Translations under genes and position numbers: made by a program | Shown here: piece by piece, positions 20,065 through 25,859 of the stretch | Layout of the letters: each line of letters begins with the position of its first letter | Position numbering within the stretch: the first letter of the stretch is position 1 | Assembly (NCBI GenBank): GCA_035551355.1 | Contig: DASZNF010000047.1 | Span: forward strand, 1 to 25,859 | DNA length: 25,859 bases | Source: DATATV01 sp035551355 | GTDB taxonomy: Bacteria > Actinomycetota > Actinomycetes > Mycobacteriales > Pseudonocardiaceae | Direction: 5' to 3' | The notes under the pieces: generated by a model | Database searches by the model: none | What the model saw: only the letters and a program-made list of their open reading frames with translations | What the model was told of the DNA's origin: nothing

Positions 20065-20112
20065 TTCCGCTGGTCCGGGGGTGTTTCACGGATTTCGCGG
20101 CGGCGTCGCGAG

Positions 20113-20142
20113 CTGTCCCCAGGTTCGGCGGTTGTCCACAGG
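20113..20142. repeat. Paired DnaA-box-like repeat, copy 1
   Basis: CTGTCCCCA (20113-20121) and perfect TTGTCCACA (20132-20140) are 19 bp apart, start to start, joined by GGTTCGGCGG. A nearly identical pair lies at 25766-25795. Confidence 0.5.
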
Positions 20143-20197
20143 ACACGCGAGGTGGGCCGGTGGCCGGCCTTGGCTGGTTACGCTGGCCAGGGGCCCG

Positions 20198-20239
20198 CCC
20201 CCAGGGAGGGTGGGGGATGTTTGCGGGGGTTTTGAGGGG
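20198..20239 (+). terminator. Hairpin and G-run tract between convergent genes
   Basis: CCCCCA (20198-20203) pairs with TGGGGG (20211-20216) around a GGGAGGG loop. Five G-runs (20204, 20208, 20212, 20225, 20236) follow closely and could form a G-quadruplex. It lies between the kinase stop and the dedA-type stop, so it may end transcription from one or both sides. Confidence 0.35.
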
Positions 20240-20263
20240 TTGAGAAGTAGCAGCGGGCGCGGG

Positions 20264-20938
20264 TCAGTCGAGGGTGGCTTCGGCTGGTTCTCGGGGCTTG
20301 GACTGCCGGGGGCGCTGGGTTTCCTGGCGGTAGCGCCACAGGCCGTAGCCGGTGCCGGCCACGAAGAACACGATGCTGATCGTGGTCGCGGTCGTCTTCA
20401 GCCACGGGAACGCGCCGAGCAGGCCCGCGCCGTAGTAGCCCAACAGCACCAGGGTCGGCACCCACAGCACCGCGCCCACCGTCGTGGCCAGCAGGAACCG
20501 CCGCGCGCGCATCCTGGCCGCGCCGGCGATCAGCGGCGCCAGGGTGCGCACCCACGGCACCCAGCGCGCCACCACGACCGACCACCAACCGTGCTGGTTC
20601 AGGAACTTCTGCGCCCGGTCCAGGCGTTCGGGGGTGAGCACGCGCATACTTCGCTTGCCCAGCAACGTCATCCCGGTTTGCCTGCCGATGTAGTAACCGA
20701 GCTGATTGCCTGCCACCGCGACCACCACGGCCGCCACCGACAACGCCCACGCGTTCATCGCGTTGTCGTGTTGGGCCAGCACCACCCCGGCGGCGAACAG
20801 CAGTCCGTCGCCCGGCAGGAACAGGCCGATGATGAACGCGCATTCGATGAAAACGAATGTCAGCACGATCACCCACACCATCACCGGCCCCGCGGTCTCC
20901 AGGTGACCGAAGGGAAAGGAGTGGTGGTCGGTGGCCAT
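20264..20938 (-). CDS. DedA-family membrane protein (VTT domain)
   Basis: A 224-residue integral membrane protein of the DedA/SNARE-associated family, linked in other bacteria to lipid carrier recycling and membrane homeostasis. Signatures are FIIGLFLPGDGLLFAAG (36-52), GNQLGYYIGRQTG (77-89) and the conserved RWVPWVRTLAPLIAGAARM, which contains the functional Arg and Pro. There are five hydrophobic segments and a basic C-terminal tail (RYRQETQRPRQSKPREP). ATG 20938 is preferred over one 33 bp upstream because AGGGGTG lies just before it and it gives the normal N-terminus. The 200 bp on its 3' side hold a DnaA-box pair and a hairpin. Confidence 0.93.
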   Translation of the reverse strand: MATDHHSFPFGHLETAGPVMVWVIVLTFVFIECAFIIGLFLPGDGLLFAAGVVLAQHDNAMNAWALSVAAVVVAVAGNQLGYYIGRQTGMTLLGKRSMRVLTPERLDRAQKFLNQHGWWSVVVARWVPWVRTLAPLIAGAARMRARRFLLATTVGAVLWVPTLVLLGYYGAGLLGAFPWLKTTATTISIVFFVAGTGYGLWRYRQETQRPRQSKPREPAEATLD

Positions 20939-21177
20939 TGGCACCCCTGAAGAGTACGTGGTGGAATGCACGGCTCGCCGACGGTCGGGTGAACTTCACA
21001 CCCTGCCATGATCGTTGTCCGGCTGGTCGCCGGTTTCGGGGCACTCACCGGGGGATATCGGGCGCCGCGGGAATCATCGGGGCGGGAAACGCGGGAAACG
21101 CGTCGGGGCCGGGACAGTTCCCGGGCGAACCGCCGCAGGTCTTTGGTGGACATGCCGCGGGTCTTTGGTGGACATGC
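20939..21177. other. Intergenic region upstream of the DedA gene with short tandem repeats
   Basis: No gene. It carries a 9-bp tandem repeat (GGGAAACGC at 21084 and 21093) and the first part of a 22-bp tandem repeat. The dedA-type promoter must lie here, but no clear -10/-35 is visible. Confidence 0.5.
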
Positions 21178-21182
21178 CGCGG
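21139..21182. repeat. 22-bp perfect tandem repeat
   Basis: Two exact head-to-tail copies begin at 21139 and 21161 (start GTCTTTGGTGG, end ATGCCGCGG). They are immediately followed by the strong hairpin at 21178-21219. Confidence 0.85.
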
Positions 21183-21219
21183 GGGCCGGTCCTTCCGTTC
21201 GGAAGGACCGGCCCCCGCG
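21178..21219 (-). terminator. 19-bp perfect hairpin, terminator of the exporter gene
   Basis: Left arm 21178-21196 and right arm 21201-21219 pair perfectly over 19 bp around a GTTC loop. The stem is very GC-rich (GGGGGCCGGTCC). It is 38 bp downstream of the exporter stop codon on the minus strand. There is no U-tract on that strand; on the plus strand it is followed by TTTCTCC, so it may work in both directions. Confidence 0.85.
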
Positions 21220-21256
21220 TTTCTCCCCGGTCAGGCGCCGGTGTGCCGTCTCGGAC

Positions 21257-23959
21257 CTACAGGTCCGTGTGGCCCAGCACCACGTTGTGCACCTGCTCCT
21301 CGCCCGCAGCGACCCGCGGGTGGCTGGTCACCGGCGGATATCCGCTGGCGATCACCGTGTACTCCCCGTCGGGCATGTCGGTGAAGGTGTAGCCGCCGGA
21401 CTCGTCGGTGCTGGTCATCGCCACCACGTTGCCGCCGGCGTCCACCAGCGTCACCCGGGCGTCGAACACCGGCCGGCCGTCGTCGGCGCCGACCCGCGCC
21501 ACCCCGGAGATCCGCGCCGCGCCGGACAGCTGCACGTCCACCATCGCGTCCCCGGTGTCGGGCACGGTCAGCGTGGTCGCGTAGGGCTGGTGCCCCGCCG
21601 CGCTCACCACCAGGGTGTAGCTGCCGCCCAGCAGTTCGCCGAAGCGGTAGCGCCCGTCGGGCCCGCTGGTCCCGGCCCCGACCACCTCGCCGCGCGTGTC
21701 GGTGATGGTGACCGTGGCCGCCGCGACCGGCTGGCCGTCGATGGTGCGGACCACGCCGGTGGCCCGGGCCGTGCCGTTCATCAGCACGTCGGTAGTGACT
21801 CCCGCGCCCGCCACCCGCAGCGTGGTGGCCTGCGGCTGGTGCCCGGCGCACGAGGCGATCAGCACGTACACCCCGTCCAGCGGGGCGGTGACCCGGTAGC
21901 CGCCGTCCGGGCCGGAGGTGCCCCGGGCGACCTGCTTGCCGCTGTGGTTGATCAGGGTCAGCACCGCGCCCGCGACCGGAGTCCGGTCGGTGCGCCGCAC
22001 CTGCCCGCTGATCGGTGTGCCGGTCTCGGCGGCCTCGCGTGGACCGCCGCCGTTGAAGTCGGCGCCGGTGAGGCTGGCGCCGCTGAACCCGTTGCCGTTG
22101 TAGGCCGAGCCGTTGTGGTCGGCACCGTTGCGCGGCAGGATTTCGGTGTCCTGCGTGCTCAGCGCGTGCCGTCCGGCGCTGACCAGTTTCTGCCCAGCGG
22201 TGATCTCGGCCAGTTCGGCGTCCAGCGTGGCCGGCTCGACGACCGGCGTCAGCGGACCCTCGGCGCCCTCCACCGCGGCCGATATGGCGGCTGTGGCCCG
22301 CAGCGGGATCTCCTTGATGAACAGGGTGATCAGCACGGCGATCACCCCCAGGCCGGCGATCGACCAGTAGACCAGCGCGATCGAGTTGGTGAAGCCGATC
22401 TCGAACGGACGGGCCAGTGCCTGGCTGATCTGGTGGAAGAACGAGGCGTTGGACAGCGTGCTGGTGCCCGCCCCGCCGCCGTGCAGCATCGCCACCACCT
22501 GCTGGGTGGCCGAGTTGGCGGTGTGGTTGGCCACCTGGCTGCCGGCCTGCGCCGCCGCGTCGCGGAACGACGAGGTGCCCAGCGCGCTCTTGAGCGCGTC
22601 GCCGATCTTGCCGCCGACCGTGCTGAACAGGATCGACAGGAAGACCGCGACACCCAGGGTGCCACCCATCTGCCGGAAGAACGTGGCCGCCGCGGTGGAC
22701 ACACCCATGTCCTTGGGGTCCGCGGCGTTCTGCGCGGCCAGGGTCAGCGTCTGCATGCAGTTACCGACGCCGAAGCCGAACAGGAACATGTAGATCATGA
22801 TCTGCCACATCGGGCTGTCCACGGTGATCGTGGTGAACAGCAGCGACGCGCCGACGATGAACACCGAACCGATGATCGGGAAGGCCTTGTAGCGGCCGGT
22901 GCGAGAGGTGATCTGACCCGACATCACCGAGGCGCCCATCAGGCCGACCATCATCGGCAGCATCGCCAGACCGGACACGGTCGGCGAGAAGCCCTTGACG
23001 ATCTGCAGGTACTGCGGGATCAGCGTGATGCCGCCGAACATGGCCGCACCGACGATCACGCCGGCCATGATGACCGTGGCGAACACCCGGTTGCGGAACA
23101 GCCGCAGCGGGATCAGCGCCGCGTCCTTCATCAGGGCCTCGATCAGGATGAACAGGCCGATGCCGACGCCGGCGACGACGTAGCACAGGATCGAGCCGGT
23201 GGCACCCCAGCCCCAGCTCTGGCCCTGCTCGGCCACGATCAGCACCGGCACGACGCCGATGACCAGGGTGAGCGCCCCCCACCAGTCGACGCGCTGGTCA
23301 CGCCGCTGGTGCGGCAGGTTGAGCACCCGGGCGATGACGAACAGGGCGATGATGCCGATCGGCACGTTCACCAGGAACACCCAGCGCCAGCCGGTGACGC
23401 CCAGGATCGAGTTGGCGCCCGACAGCGCGCCGCCGACCACCGGGCCCAGCACGCTGGTGCCACCGAAGACGCCCAGGAAGTACGCCTGGTAGCGGGCGCG
23501 CTCACGGGGCGGGATGATGTCGCCCATGATCGTGAACGCCAGCGACATCAGGCCACCGGCGCCGATGCCCTGGAAGGCGCGGAACGCGGCCAGCTCGTAC
23601 ATCGAGGTGGCGAACGTACAGGCCGCCGAGCCGACCACGAACACGCTGATCGCGATCAGGTAGAACGGCTTGCGGCCGTAGAGGTCGGACAGCTTGCCGT
23701 ACAGCGGCGTGGTGATCGTCGAGGTGATCAGGTAGGCCGTGGTGACCCAGGCCTGGATGTTCAGGCCGTTGAGGTCGTTGGCGATGCGCGGCATCGCGGT
23801 GGACACGATGGTCTGGTCCAGCGCGGCCAGGAACATGCCGAGCATGAGCCCGCCGAGGATGGTCAGGATCTGGCGGTGGCTCAAGCCCCCCGTGGGCTGC
23901 TCCATTGTGCGGCCCGCGGCGGACTTGGACACCGCGGGTGATGTTGCTGTGCTGGTCAT
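21257..23959 (-). CDS. DHA2-type (EmrB/QacA) 14-TM exporter with a C-terminal pentapeptide-like run and three prealbumin-like domains
   Basis: Proton-driven multidrug-type exporter of the major facilitator superfamily. Residues 30-548 form 14 TM helices with DHA2 motifs: LDQTIVSTAMPRIA (TM1), GKLSDLYGRKPFYL (motif A), GGTSVLGPVVGGALSG (motif C), and the typical long loop before TM14. A 352-residue tail follows (549-900): a linker; five pentapeptide-like units at 613-637 (ADHNG SAYNG NGFSG ASLTG ADFNG); and three carboxypeptidase-regulatory/prealbumin-like domains at 647-729, 730-813 and 814-900, each with the pattern G.V....PV..A.VT..., GTSGPDGGYR and Y.L..SAAGHQP.ATT. Plain DHA2 exporters have about 480-550 residues. 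The start overlaps the marR stop (ATGA) and has AAGGGGGGAAC upstream. The exported substrate is unknown. Confidence 0.93.
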   Translation of the reverse strand: MTSTATSPAVSKSAAGRTMEQPTGGLSHRQILTILGGLMLGMFLAALDQTIVSTAMPRIANDLNGLNIQAWVTTAYLITSTITTPLYGKLSDLYGRKPFYLIAISVFVVGSAACTFATSMYELAAFRAFQGIGAGGLMSLAFTIMGDIIPPRERARYQAYFLGVFGGTSVLGPVVGGALSGANSILGVTGWRWVFLVNVPIGIIALFVIARVLNLPHQRRDQRVDWWGALTLVIGVVPVLIVAEQGQSWGWGATGSILCYVVAGVGIGLFILIEALMKDAALIPLRLFRNRVFATVIMAGVIVGAAMFGGITLIPQYLQIVKGFSPTVSGLAMLPMMVGLMGASVMSGQITSRTGRYKAFPIIGSVFIVGASLLFTTITVDSPMWQIMIYMFLFGFGVGNCMQTLTLAAQNAADPKDMGVSTAAATFFRQMGGTLGVAVFLSILFSTVGGKIGDALKSALGTSSFRDAAAQAGSQVANHTANSATQQVVAMLHGGGAGTSTLSNASFFHQISQALARPFEIGFTNSIALVYWSIAGLGVIAVLITLFIKEIPLRATAAISAAVEGAEGPLTPVVEPATLDAELAEITAGQKLVSAGRHALSTQDTEILPRNGADHNGSAYNGNGFSGASLTGADFNGGGPREAAETGTPISGQVRRTDRTPVAGAVLTLINHSGKQVARGTSGPDGGYRVTAPLDGVYVLIASCAGHQPQATTLRVAGAGVTTDVLMNGTARATGVVRTIDGQPVAAATVTITDTRGEVVGAGTSGPDGRYRFGELLGGSYTLVVSAAGHQPYATTLTVPDTGDAMVDVQLSGAARISGVARVGADDGRPVFDARVTLVDAGGNVVAMTSTDESGGYTFTDMPDGEYTVIASGYPPVTSHPRVAAGEEQVHNVVLGHTDL

Positions 23960-24504
23960 CGGGTTCCCCCCTTCAGGTGCGAGGCGCTTGTGGCGCCGGT
24001 GTGGTGCTCGTGTTCGTGGCGTTCGAACTCTCCGTTGAGCCGGCCGAGGGATTCGGCCACGGCGTGCAGCTCATCGGGTGACCAGTGGCCCAGCACGTCG
24101 GCGATCTGCTGGGTGCGGGCCGTGCGCTGGTGTTCGAAGCACCGTTGTCCTTCGGCGGTCGCGGCGAGCAGGCAGGCTCGTCCGTCGGCCGGGTCGGCCT
24201 GGCGCTCGACCAGTCCGTGCCGGACCAGGGCGCCGACCTGGCGGCTGACCGTGGAGGTGTCCGAGTGGACGGCCTCGGCCAGCGCCGTGGTGCGTTGGGG
24301 TCCGTTCGTGGCCAGCACCCCGAGCAGGAAGTACGCCGCCTGCTCGATCCCGTCGCTTTGCTGAGAGACGAACCGGGAGGTCGCCCGCTTCATCAGGAGC
24401 GCGAACCGCATCACCTGACGAACGAGTTCCTCGGCCTCGTCGAAGTGCTGGCCGCGGGATTGTTCGTCGTCCACGAGCGTCGGTGCCGACTGGGTGTTCG
24501 ACAT
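23956..24504 (-). CDS. MarR-family transcriptional regulator
   Basis: A 182-residue winged-helix dimer, predicted repressor of the adjacent exporter. DEAEELVRQVMRFALLMKRATSRFV is the dimerisation helix; YFLLGVLATNGPQRTTALAEAVHSDTSTVSRQVGALVRHGLVERQADPADGRACLLAATAEG is the HTH and wing with the D-x-R motif. The C-terminus is His-rich (RHEHEHHTGATSASH). ATG 24504 is preferred over an upstream ATG because AGAGGAG lies 6 bases before it. Its TGA overlaps the exporter ATG, so the two form a coupled operon. Palindromes upstream are likely self-operators. Confidence 0.94.
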   Translation of the reverse strand: MSNTQSAPTLVDDEQSRGQHFDEAEELVRQVMRFALLMKRATSRFVSQQSDGIEQAAYFLLGVLATNGPQRTTALAEAVHSDTSTVSRQVGALVRHGLVERQADPADGRACLLAATAEGQRCFEHQRTARTQQIADVLGHWSPDELHAVAESLGRLNGEFERHEHEHHTGATSASHLKGGTR

Positions 24505-24522
24505 CTCGCGCTCCTCTGCTTG

Positions 24523-24555
24523 GTTGGCCAACACAAGTAGTTGGCTTGTACAAGC
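24523..24555. promoter_or_regulatory. Palindromic operator region of the marR-exporter operon
   Basis: Two perfect palindromes, GTTGGCCAAC (24523-24532) and GCTTGTACAAGC (24544-24555), start 21 bp apart and lie 19-51 bp upstream of the marR start. TACATG/CATGCT just beyond could be part of the -10, with TTGCAA as -35, so a repressor bound here would block the promoter. Assignment to MarR is by position. Confidence 0.65.
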
Positions 24556-24695
24556 ATGTACCCGGCGGGGGCTATTTGCAACGTGGTTTCCTGTGATCCG
24601 TATCCCAGCACCAGGTGTGGGCAGGGCCGATCTGCTAAATACGATCGTTGATCAGGGGTCTGACAGTTCCCGGCGCCGGGCGTTCCGGGCGGGTT

Positions 24696-25535
24696 TCAGC
24701 TGGCGCTGACCGCTCGGCGGTAGAGGGCCAGGACATCCTGGCCGAAATAGGACGTGGTGGACTCGTACTCGTTCGGCCCGCCCTCGTCCCAGCCGCCGAT
24801 CACCCCGTCGGTGACGCCCCGGCCGGTGCGCGGGTCGTAGCGCAGCAGCCAGGGGCCGCCGCTGGTGCCGTCGTAGTAGCCGTGGCACTCGAACTCGACC
24901 TGGTCGCGGTAGTCCGCCAGCGGGGTGGTCTCGGTGGTGCAGCCGATCGGGCGGTCGGCCGGGTCGTCGACCACGTTCGGGTAGCCGATGATCGTGGTGC
25001 GGTTACGCAAACCCTGGTCCACGGCCAGCCCGTTGGCCCCCACCACCTGCTGGATCCGCTTGCCGTGCCGCGGTTTCACCACGGCGATGGCGAAATCGGC
25101 GTCCTGGTCGCGGTCGGCCGCCCAGCGCGGATCGACGAACACGGTGCTCACCGCCCAGCTGCCATACGGGCGGATTCCGTTGTGGTACCCGGGAATGAAC
25201 ACCACGCCGGTCATGCCGTAGATGCAGTGGGCCGCGGTGATGATCAGATCCTGGTGCGGGCTGACGATGACGCTGGCCGTGCAGAAGTGGTCGACGCCCG
25301 CGGTGGTGTGCGCGAGCGCGCCGACGGTCGGGACGCCGGAGAAGTGGGTCGCGGTCGGGATCCCGGTGGTGGTCTCAGAGGCGGCGGCGAGTTCCGCGGG
25401 CGGGACGTCCTGCGCCTGGCCGACGGCGATCGTGACGGCGGCTGGGGCCGCGGCGACGACCGGGGCAACGAGGGTGATGGTGCCGCCGAGCAGCAGGGCG
25501 GTGAGCAGAGTGCGCCGGAGGGTGCGCGGGTGCAT
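24696..25535 (-). CDS. Secreted trypsin-like serine protease (S1)
   Basis: A 279-residue exported protease. The signal peptide MHPRTLRRTLLTALLLGGTITLVAPVVAAA probably cleaves after an Ala near residue 29-32. A propeptide-like stretch follows, then the chymotrypsin-fold domain. Catalytic triad: His103 (TAAHC), Asp147 (DADFAI) and Ser225 (GTSGGPW). Cys85 and Cys104 could form the classical disulfide next to the His, and Cys199/Cys217 a second one. ATG 25535 is chosen because it places the signal peptide at the N-terminus and GGGGACGG precedes it; the frame stays open farther upstream without homology. It lies upstream of marR on the same strand, but a gap of 191 bp with its own promoter separates them, so they are probably not one operon. 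Confidence 0.92.
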   Translation of the reverse strand: MHPRTLRRTLLTALLLGGTITLVAPVVAAAPAAVTIAVGQAQDVPPAELAAASETTTGIPTATHFSGVPTVGALAHTTAGVDHFCTASVIVSPHQDLIITAAHCIYGMTGVVFIPGYHNGIRPYGSWAVSTVFVDPRWAADRDQDADFAIAVVKPRHGKRIQQVVGANGLAVDQGLRNRTTIIGYPNVVDDPADRPIGCTTETTPLADYRDQVEFECHGYYDGTSGGPWLLRYDPRTGRGVTDGVIGGWDEGGPNEYESTTSYFGQDVLALYRRAVSAS

Positions 25536-25765
25536 GGTCCGTCCCCGTTCCGCGTCGAGATCCCGGAGTGGTGCCCCTTGCGATACTTCTCGGCCGACCG
25601 GTGAAAAGCTAACGTGATGTGCGCCACGCTCGTGCTGGCGGCCGGGTGCCCGAATGATCGTCGTGTGGCGATGACCCGGCGTCGCCGGAGAGGCACAATC
25701 ACCCAATGAGTACCCGCGCGACAACCGGTCTCGTATACCACCGGTCCGACAACCCGCGTCGCCAG

Positions 25766-25795
25766 TTGTCCACAGGTTCGCCGGTTATCCACAGG
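25766..25795. repeat. Paired DnaA-box repeat, copy 2
   Basis: TTGTCCACA (25766-25774) and TTATCCACA (25785-25793), both perfect DnaA boxes, 19 bp apart and joined by GGTTCGCCGG. Same spacing and almost the same linker as the copy at 20113-20142. Confidence 0.6.
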
Positions 25796-25832
25796 CGACC
25801 CGCGCACCCCCGGATCCCACCCAAGATCAAAC

Positions 25833-25838
25833 TAGACT
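25833..25838 (+). promoter_or_regulatory. Possible rightward -10 at the window end
   Basis: TAGACT in an A-rich context (CAAACTAGACTGG) fits TANNNT. No -35 is clear and the downstream gene is outside the window. Confidence 0.3.
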
Positions 25839-25859
25839 GGCCCAGGGCCGTCCCCCCGG

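Larger units (their letters stand above)
25536..25859. other. Intergenic end of the window
   Basis: Holds the protease promoter region (no clear -10/-35), a paired DnaA-box repeat, and a possible rightward -10 (TAGACT, 25833-25838) for a gene beyond the window. No RNA gene is seen. Confidence 0.5.

Noticed and set aside
21008..23941. A 977-codon plus-strand frame opposite the exporter gene
   Set aside because: Long antisense frames are common in high-GC DNA. The translation is low-complexity (His/Arg/Gly/Asp-rich) without any domain, while the minus strand encodes a clear 14-TM exporter.
24648..25604. A 318-codon plus-strand frame opposite the serine protease
   Set aside because: Gly/Arg/Asp-rich shadow without a domain; the protease with full catalytic triad and signal peptide is on the other strand.
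25706..25859. A plus-strand ATG frame open to the window end
   Set aside because: It is read through the paired DnaA boxes, has no ribosome binding site and a basic, low-complexity translation. The window ends too soon to decide, but chance is more likely.

Overview
The window is high-GC DNA from an actinobacterium. The gene order dcd, dnaK-grpE-dnaJ-hspR, clpB, pyrE, the HspR operators, the frequent GTG starts and the leaderless-type promoters all fit this. A Pseudonocardiaceae-like host (Amycolatopsis, Saccharothrix or Kutzneria type) is my best guess, but the genus cannot be fixed from the sequence alone.

Region 1 (1 to about 3140) is the right end of a pSAM2-type integrative conjugative element (AICE). 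It carries a rolling-circle initiator (cut by the window edge), a short excisionase and a tyrosine integrase. The element ends at the 3' end of an intact tRNA-Gly(CCC) on the minus strand, the probable integration site. The rest of the element lies to the left, outside the window.

Region 2 (3275 to 13282) is chromosomal core: dCTP deaminase, then the DnaK chaperone operon with its own repressor gene hspR, then a convergent globin-flavoreductase gene, then clpB. HspR-type operators (HAIR, 7-bp arms around N7) lie upstream of dnaK and of clpB, so one repressor probably ties the two chaperone units together. The clpB operator is about 580 bp from its start codon, which implies a very long leader. 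That leader holds a possible 45-codon ORF and an almost T-free tract. An array of DnaA-box-like sites lies just upstream of the clpB operator.

Region 3 (13283 to 17944) holds a conserved-type membrane-anchored protein of unknown function, pyrE, a DUF2784 membrane protein, a SpoU/TrmH-type RNA methyltransferase and a GH76-like glycosidase without a signal peptide. The last gene ends inside a 21-bp (3 x 7) tandem repeat rich in GANTC.

Region 4 (18004 to 20064) is a LacI regulator with a palindromic operator, divergent from a PfkB-family sugar kinase. A DedA-family membrane protein follows on the minus strand.

Region 5 (21178 to 25535, minus strand) reads serine protease, then marR, then a 14-TM DHA2 exporter. 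The exporter has an unusual 350-residue tail: a short pentapeptide-like run and three carboxypeptidase-regulatory/prealbumin-like domains. marR and the exporter overlap by 4 bp (ATGA). The window ends in an intergenic region with a pair of perfect DnaA boxes and a possible rightward promoter.
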